Shown one piece after another: positions 59,689-64,000 of a stretch of DNA of 64,000 nt. Position numbers and translations under genes: made by a program. Source of the DNA: Annona cherimola (Eukaryota; Streptophyta; Magnoliopsida; Magnoliales; Annonaceae); contig CM059971.1 in the NCBI GenBank assembly GCA_030490835.1, positions 26,963,817-27,027,816 of the forward strand, read 5' to 3'. The notes below the pieces were generated by a model. That model ran no database searches, was not told the DNA's origin, and saw nothing but the letters and a program-made list of their open reading frames with translations. Within the stretch, counting starts at the first letter, position 1. The number at the start of each line of letters is the position of its first letter.

Positions 59689-59711
59689 GATTTACTTGCT
59701 TATTTTTTCAG

Positions 59712-59920
59712 ACATGTTTTAAGGCAAAGGCAAATAATGAATGGTTCATGGATAGCGGTTGCTCAAGGCATATGACCGGTGAAAGAAGCTTATTTCATAA
59801 ACTTAAGCCTTGCAACGATGGAATGGTTGCCTTTGGTAATAATGAAAAAGGTAAAATTAAAGGTAAAGAAAATATACATAGTATTTCAAATGCATGCATG
59901 GAAGATGTTTTGTTTGTTGA
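59712..59920 (+). pseudogene. Sirevirus protease start, truncated
   Basis: Encodes TCFKAKANNEWFMDSGCSRH and continues to MEDVLFV, the aspartic protease with its DSG site. It is preceded by a pyrimidine tract ending CAG (59703-59711) and is in a different frame from gag. The frame is cut at 59921 by the next element. Confidence 0.85.
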
Positions 59921-62900
59921 TGTGGCGCCCCGACCCAGGGTGCCTAGAAGCCTTACTCCGGGATCTTTATCGATTGGTAAACGTGACTCAGGATTGTTGC
60001 CCTGATCACACGGCGAGATTTTTATTTGGATCTCGTCCAAATTTTTTTTTTCTTTCATCACATAACAAACACTTGTCATCAATTTTACACATGATACACG
60101 TAGTATCTCATCACATAACATCATGTCATCATATATGAACATATTCTTAATATCAATTTCACATATATTGTTCATATCACAATAACTGACTTATCTACAT
60201 CACAAGTTCTTTCAATCTAAACATTTCATACATACATATTTTGAAGATTCCATATAATCATTCATACCATATACAGACCAACTTGTTGAAAAGTTTTCTT
60301 CATACTCTTTTCCTTTCCTTCATGGCCTATGTGGTATCTGTCTATGGTTGGGGAAAACAAAACATGAGTCGAAACTCAATAAGCAAGCATTTTTCATTTT
60401 AAATGCATTTCTCACCTTTCAGTAGTAGACGCTTAACAAGCGTTCGACTAGCAATTGGAGGAAACCTTTTCATAAGTACCTTTCATAAACATTTCATAAT
60501 CCCGATTCATGGCTAACATTTTCTTATAAAACTTGGCATATAAATTCTTTTTCCATAGACATATTTATGTTCTAAAATATTTTTCATTGAAGCTCCTTTT
60601 CTCATAGGACATTCTCATGTCCTAAAATACTTTTCATAAAACCCTTTTTTAGCATGTGCAACATGCAATACATCTTTGTCCATCTGGTAGGTGACACTTA
60701 TCAAGTGATCATCCTTCCTTAGGAGAGAAACCCTTCCAGGTGATAGCCCACGAGCCAGGCGACTATCCGTGTCCATCTCCCATTTCAGGGAGGGCGCCGC
60801 CGGCATTTAGCCTTATTCAAGCGACTCGGCCTATGCAAAGGGGGCTCAATTTGCAATCGAGTCCGGTATGCATATCCTCTACAATAGACCTAGTACATAA
60901 CCCTTGTGCACACGTTTCCTTCACATTCACATGCTAGCATGATTTTATAAAAACCACAGACCACAGTCTGTGTTCCTTTTCTAAAAGCTTAACGCTATCA
61001 TGCTTTTATCAAATACTACAAACCTCAGTCTGTATTTCTTTCAAATCTTGAAAACTGGGCTTAACCCATGCTAACGAGTTATATACTCAAAGCATTTTGT
61101 CAGGATGGCCAACCTTAAAACATTTATATTTCATAAATAATTTGAAGTATTCAAGGAAAACATTTAAAATAACAATATTTTCTAACCGTTTTTGTAAATA
61201 ATTTTTGAATGACAAAACGTCTTTAAAAATATTTGAAACTTTCATCTAATATCATATACTTTTGTCTACCTGTCTTATTGTTCATTTCTATATGTGATAG
61301 ACTTGTATAATCCTTTGAACATTACTCAAATCGTTTTTCAAATTAATTTATCGTGTTGGCCTTCCTTAAATCTTGCTCGAAACAATGGATTTTGGAAATT
61401 CCAAAATAATCTAATATTTAGAGAACCTTTGAAACATATCCTTAAAATACTTCAAAACCTTGAAATAAAACTATTCAATACATTTATTTCAAATATCATT
61501 TTAAAATAACTCATTTTCCTTTCAACACAACCTTTTCAACATTTGCATTTCAATATTTTTCAACATTAAAAGGATTTTCTTCTGACGAAGCAATTTCCAA
61601 AACAATTTAAAATTGCAAATTAAAGTCGTATAAAATTATATTTTCAAAGGGTTGCTTGCTTACCTGCGTAGTCAACTTGTATCTTTCACTGGTACCCATT
61701 TCTTTTCCTATACAAATGAAAAGAACCATTTTTCTCATATAGACATAATATTCCATGCTTGCACATTTCTACTATTAAATTTGAATTCATCTTAGGGTTT
61801 CTAACCCATGCATATGTCATAATCACTTTATTTTCCTTCATAACTCTCATAGAGGTTAATTTGGTCTCTATTTTCACATATGGATTTTTATCCCAAAAAT
61901 CTTTAAAAATTTCATTCATACATCCTTATAAATATCAATCTTATTTCTGCCCAAATCACTTTGTTTACTATTCATGATTATTGTTCATGATCATGTTCCT
62001 AATTACTGTTTACATTTGCTGAAATCAGGTGTACTAATTTCTCTAAATCTTGATTTATAATCAAATCAAGGTATTTAACTCTGAAATTTCTGTCATACAT
62101 CAATAACTACATGATTTAATACTCATAAAAATTTCAGCAATAAATATTAACACTATATATTTATTTTGACATTTTCACTGTGCTGGACAGTGTTGTAAAA
62201 TTAGGAACAGCCCTAATCACGTTATTTTTAAACCATTCTTATGTCATCCAAACATCATCTTTAATATTTTTCGTGTGATAATAATAATATCTTGTACATC
62301 ATATCAAAATTTCAGATTAAAATCCTATCTAGAAAAATTATTAAAAATAATTTACTACAGCTGATCCTGTCACCCGTTTTACCCTGTTTAAATTAATATT
62401 CTCGGATTTGTAATTTGCAACCCGCTTAATATTTTAAACTGAAATTTTGGTCGTTCCTTAATGATAATGTAATGAGCTTGTACAAAAATTTTCATGGTAT
62501 AAATAATTCATTTACTAGCTCGTTCATATTTTTTTTCTAATATTATGTAACCTCCAGATTTGAGGTAATTTAACTTAGACTTATCAAATTAATCATAAAA
62601 ATATCCGTAAATTAGTTTAACTCTGAATTAGTTTAATCACATTAATCATATATTCAGCAATTTAAAAAAATCAGTATTATAATTTCTAAACTTAATTACA
62701 TGATATTAGAACCGAATAACTGCTGAAAGAAATCTGTTATTTGGTTCACGGCAATTTACCTTAGTATTTAATTATTCTGATTGATTGTTAAAACAATATA
62801 AATGTTACTTAGATGACGTAGAATCAAAATTCAGACTTCATGAATAAGGACCGATGCAGCTATTCAGAAGCTACTTTTCCTGATGTGAAGAATAGAAAAT

Positions 62901-64000
62901 ACAGTAAAGGAAAATTAAAAAACCTTGTTTGAATGCTTGGATTTCCGGAATGATGGATCGTCCTTCCTTTCTCCTCTACCAGCATTCAGCGGCAATTCCT
63001 CCTTTTATACATCTCAATAGCGGTTTACTATGGTTGAATATTAACCTTACTTCAGTTGCCGCTGTAATTTAATTACAGCTGTTGAAATTTTATGATTCCA
63101 GCAAATTCATGCAATTACCTTACGTGCATGCTCTTGGATTTTTCATAATAATTTTTTTTTTTATAATTTCTATGCATAAGATCACATGTACCGGTACAGC
63201 GCTGTTCACGTTTCCTTCTCTTCCTTTTTTTTTTTTTATTTTATTTGCATTAATAAATTAATTCATAACTATCTATATACACACTTATATATTATGAAAA
63301 GTTTTCTCATTAATATATATCCAATTGCTCACAAAATGTACCTTTTAGAATTTTGAAAAAAATTCCTATTTTATTTTAATTAACTAATTCATATTTGTAT
63401 AAAAAGTCTCATTTTAAAATTTTGGAGACATGTTTTCCAAAATTTCATTCCTTCATTAAATTGCGCATGTTAAAATAGGATTACCCATAAAATTTCACCT
63501 CAATTGGAGCTAAGTACATATTTTAATTTAATTAAAATCATATTTTGGCATAAAACTTCATTTTAAAAATTTGTAGACATATTTTGCAAAATTTAATCCA
63601 TTCATTATGTAGGGTATATTAAAATAGACTTGCTCCAAAAGTTTCATCTCAAACAAACTTATATACATCAAGATATTAATTAACTAAACTATTATATAAA
63701 AAAATTTAAAATATCCACGTGTACTGCATGACGGTGGAATTTATTACCTTTGGCACATTTTTTAATACATTCAAGTTTGACAATTTAGTCAACGATTTTT
63801 CATAATCTGATCCATCTAGATTAGAGAGCATATAATTTAGTACTTTTTATTAAATTTTTATGTGATTCCGAGTTATGCATGTTTAGATCTAATCAAAACA
63901 GTAAGGATGAATATAGGCCCTTAATTAGAGCCCCTAATTAGCCCAAAATTTTTCATTTATTTTTATTTTTCCATAAGGTCCGTAAATTTAAACAGTTTTA
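59921..64000 (+). mobile_element. LTR-like sequence of another retrotransposon, runs off the window
   Basis: It starts TGTGGCGCCCCGACCC exactly where the Sirevirus protease frame breaks. The CGCCCCGACCC start and sequence such as GGGGAAAACAAAACATGAGTC at about 60350 resemble long LTRs of plant Gypsy chromoviruses (Tekay/Del type); this class call is inference. No coding sequence is seen in 4 kb; the rest is AT-rich. The interrupted protease sequence does not resume before 64000, so the insertion is longer than 4 kb. Confidence 0.5.

Larger units (their letters stand above)
56273..59920 (+). mobile_element. Second Sirevirus copy, 5' part only
   Basis: 5' LTR (56273-57837), perfect Met primer site, gag and the start of protease are present on the plus strand. 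Sequence matches the first Sirevirus until ...GATGTTTTGTTTGTTGA at 59920, then switches to a different LTR-like sequence. The remaining pol, the envelope-like ORF and the 3' LTR must lie beyond the insertion, outside the window, or be lost. Confidence 0.92.

Overview
The window looks like repeat-rich nuclear DNA of a flowering plant, probably a eudicot; no species can be named. It holds split genes with GT-AG introns, a CC-NBS-LRR-type resistance gene remnant, FAR1-type Mutator-like transposase, Sirevirus (SIRE/Maximus-type Ty1/Copia) and Ty3/Gypsy retroelements, a TRIM, LINE remains and MITEs. No complete ordinary host gene was found. Almost everything recognisable is a mobile element or a broken or captured host gene fragment.

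Layout. 1-6616 (minus strand): a Mutator-like unit with a degraded FAR1-type transposase (4445-6616) followed by a many-exon Ulp1/C48-like cysteine protease gene (579-4085) whose His, Asp, Gln and Cys codons can all be located. 6617-13239: mostly AT-rich non-coding DNA, one orphan cytochrome b561 exon (11882-12081), a 204-bp tandem repeat (12535-13122) and the right end of a transposon at 13239. 13240-32326: one LRR gene broken in two. Its 5' part (13240-13802) and 3' part (31421-32326) are separated by a 17.6-kb element with 20-bp terminal inverted repeats and a 9-bp target duplication. That element contains a 52-bp minisatellite (16024-18560) and a decamer array (18762-31010), and the array is itself interrupted by a 10,865-bp Sirevirus (19597-30461) with 1,682-bp LTRs and a 5-bp target duplication. 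This gives a readable insertion order: LRR gene, then TIR element, then Sirevirus.

32327-48500: AT-rich sequence with three decayed copies of a tryptophanyl-tRNA synthetase segment (33345-34389), a family of about 280-bp MITEs with 3-bp target duplications, foldback repeats, a 96-bp duplication, a decayed LINE reverse transcriptase (42990-43800) and a GC-richer unassigned island (44250-45650). 48500-50660: Copia RT/RNase H remnant invaded by a MITE and by a 438-bp TRIM (50061-50498). 50668-54110: Ty3/Gypsy remnant, invaded by a truncated MITE. 54138-56272: decayed Copia, cut off by a second Sirevirus (56273-59920), which is itself cut by a further LTR starting at 59921 and running off the window.

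Functionally the window is a nest of transposons. The coding stretches that are least damaged are the Ulp1-like gene, the 517-codon envelope-like ORF of the first Sirevirus and the gag of the second Sirevirus. All calls are from reading the sequence; no database search was run.
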